Shown here piece by piece: positions 62,743-64,000 of a stretch of 64,000 nt of DNA. Within the stretch, counting starts at the first letter, position 1. Every line of letters starts with the position of its first letter. Below the pieces are notes generated by a model. The model made no database searches. It saw only the letters and a list, made by a program, of their open reading frames with translations, and was not told the origin of the DNA. Source of the DNA: Psychromonas aquimarina ATCC BAA-1526 (GTDB taxonomy: Bacteria; Pseudomonadota; Gammaproteobacteria; Enterobacterales; Psychromonadaceae); the NCBI RefSeq assembly GCF_000428725.1, contig NZ_KE386792.1, forward strand, positions 240,234-304,233. The letters run 5' to 3'. Made by a program: the position numbers and the translations under genes.

Positions 62743-63809
62743 AATACGGCCTCCGGGCAGGCGTAATAAGGCGCACTGTTATCATCTGTCAACGAAGCCC
62801 TGTGCAGTGAAGCAGTACGGCGATGAATTTGACTGCCGTTTACCCAGATTTTGTCAAGATTTTCAGGGGTAACCGCTAAACCTGCTAAAATCCGCTCTCC
62901 CAGCGACGGGATTAATGCTTCATCCCAGTAATGGAGGATTTTAGCGCCGTAATAAGTGAAATTTTGAATACGCTGTTCCTCTTCGGATTCAAACTGAATG
63001 GCATCGGGGATTAAACTGTCTAGCGACGGCCCCATTAAGATACGCAGCGCGTGGTGCGCATCGAGTGTAAAAGCTTTACTCTGCAGATAGCGGGCTAAAA
63101 ACGGAATAAACTTGCTGTAACCGCTTAACGCCATGACATTAATAATCAGAGCGGTATTATTTTCATCACTGGACAGATGATTAACCACTTCGGTCAATTG
63201 GCGCTCATCCAGCATCACTACATATAATTCAAACAGACGGCTGTGCAGGCAGTTACAGGTGATAAAATCTGCTGCTAATTCACTGCTTAACGATGTGCTG
63301 TTAGTCAGTACCGTTAGATATAACTGTGAAAGTGCTGAAACGTCTTGAAAGTGCTGCTTTGAAAAGTCTGACAACACAGACCATTGGCGGCGGTAAAAGC
63401 AGGCTGTTAACTGATTATTTAATAGAGCTTCACTATGCGAGGCTTGTAAAACGCAGTTTTCAATATGCATTGATAAAGCAAACAGCGGTGCAATGCTCTG
63501 CAGTGACTGGCAGTTCATTTGATACAAATGCTCCACTACTGCCTGCGGGTTTTGATGGATAAGGGCGTACAGCTGCAGCATCAGCAGACACTGCGTTTCT
63601 GACATTTCAGCATCCTGCTGCAAAGCAGATAAAGCGGTCTGGATATCCGAGCAGGAAAAAAAGGGATGCTGCTTTTTAGCTAACAATCGCGCACAGGCGA
63701 TTAAACGCGCACGGCTGTCGTCTGCATTGCTTTTAAGCGCATAAAATGTGTTGATGAACTGCGCGCGCTGCGCTAACAATTCATTCATATAATCCATTAT
63801 CACCAACAT
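62739..63809 (-). CDS. TIGR02270-like HEAT-repeat protein
   Basis: 356 residues, helical with HEAT-like pairs and many Leu, ending in WVNGSQIHRRTASLHRASL. The character matches the TIGR02270 family, which accompanies PAAR and Rhs genes in type VI loci; the match is from general likeness, not a search. Start is uncertain among ATG at 63809, 63797 and 63788. It is coupled to the next gene by a 4-base overlap. No catalytic residues were seen. Confidence 0.58.
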   Translation of the reverse strand: MLVIMDYMNELLAQRAQFINTFYALKSNADDSRARLIACARLLAKKQHPFFSCSDIQTALSALQQDAEMSETQCLLMLQLYALIHQNPQAVVEHLYQMNCQSLQSIAPLFALSMHIENCVLQASHSEALLNNQLTACFYRRQWSVLSDFSKQHFQDVSALSQLYLTVLTNSTSLSSELAADFITCNCLHSRLFELYVVMLDERQLTEVVNHLSSDENNTALIINVMALSGYSKFIPFLARYLQSKAFTLDAHHALRILMGPSLDSLIPDAIQFESEEEQRIQNFTYYGAKILHYWDEALIPSLGERILAGLAVTPENLDKIWVNGSQIHRRTASLHRASLTDDNSAPYYACPEAVL

Positions 63810-63906
63810 CCATTCACTACTATTTAATGATTTAAAACGACTGATATGATACCGGCTGCTTAAAAAGATTTCCGAGCCGGGCTTTTTCAGAATAAAGAAA
63901 AGATAA

Positions 63907-63925
63907 GCAGCTCAGGCAAAGCTGC
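63907..63925 (-). terminator. Weak stem-loop after PAAR-like gene
   Basis: GCAGCT and AGCTGC arms with a 7-base loop lie 14 bases past the PAAR-like stop; a T-rich stretch follows on the minus strand. A partial terminator would let the Rhs operon be read through. Confidence 0.35.
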
Positions 63926-63938
63926 GCTCTCAATATAA

Positions 63939-64000
63939 CTAACCGCCAATGACCACGGTCGGGTTACCCATAACAATAACACCACCGTGATTAGTACCGT
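63939..64000 (-). CDS. PAAR-like spike protein, C-terminal end only
   Basis: The minus strand from the window edge reads GTNHGGVIVMGNPTVVIGG and stops at 63939. GGVIV-G-PTV-IGG is the closing repeat of PAAR and PAAR-like (DUF4150) spike tips. Only 20 residues are inside the window, too few for the ORF's own start or metal ligands. Its place upstream of the Rhs operon supports a type VI spike function. Confidence 0.72.
   Translation of the reverse strand, partial: GTNHGGVIVMGNPTVVIGG

Overview
The window looks like chromosomal DNA of a marine gammaproteobacterium. The A+T-rich base composition, the family set (alternative oxidase, TruC, DUF368, MATE, RND, GtrA) and a Vibrio-type integron recombination site suggest the Vibrionales/Alteromonadales/Psychromonas neighbourhood. 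That placement is an inference from gene content. No rRNA, tRNA or CRISPR array was recognised.

Layout. 1-3.6 kb: the 3' part of a response regulator with TPR-like repeats, then a lipoprotein joining an alpha/beta hydrolase to a beta-helix-like tail. 3.6-9.4 kb: a complete agmatine deiminase pathway (agmatine deiminase, exchanger, carbamate kinase, TetR regulator, putrescine carbamoyltransferase) with a perfect FNR-type box in the divergent promoter. 9.4-17.1 kb: a YbjQ-family gene and a stressosome operon, rsbR (three PAS domains + STAS), rsbS, rsbT, rsbX, a hybrid histidine kinase and an HD-GYP response regulator. 17.3-30 kb: mixed metabolic and regulatory genes, including alternative oxidase behind two FNR-type boxes, truC, a MATE pump, AraC/LysR/GlxA-type regulators, two solute-binding proteins and a sugar dehydrogenase. 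30-39 kb: an RND pump with its adaptor, and a GT39/GT2/GtrA glycosylation set arranged around an OmpR-type two-component system.

39.3-42 kb: small genes separated by integron attC-like sites with no integrase in view, holding a CPBP protease, two tiny ORFs and an FRG-domain protein. 42.2-50.7 kb: PopT-type DUF368 transporter, diguanylate cyclase, a ferric-siderophore reduction pair, a MarR regulator, a glutathione S-transferase, a lipoamide-dehydrogenase-like flavoprotein with a Cys-rich tail, and a TehA/SLAC1-like membrane protein. The MarR gene sits between two promoters that each carry two copies of a 19-bp palindrome at identical 27-bp spacing. 50.8-56.5 kb: a secreted nuclease with lamin-tail and PKD modules, an AraC regulator and a MOSC-reductase-ferredoxin fusion. 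56.5-64 kb: a type VI secretion cargo island on the minus strand: the end of a PAAR-like gene, a TIGR02270-like gene, a thiolase-fold-like gene, an Rhs toxin, a translationally coupled candidate immunity gene, a small orphan gene and a decayed Rhs fragment.

The most notable items are the stressosome wired to a hybrid kinase that carries a degenerate RsbT-like domain and to a c-di-GMP phosphodiesterase, the four-site MarR regulon, the integrase-less attC cluster, and the Rhs island with an uncharacterised toxin tip.
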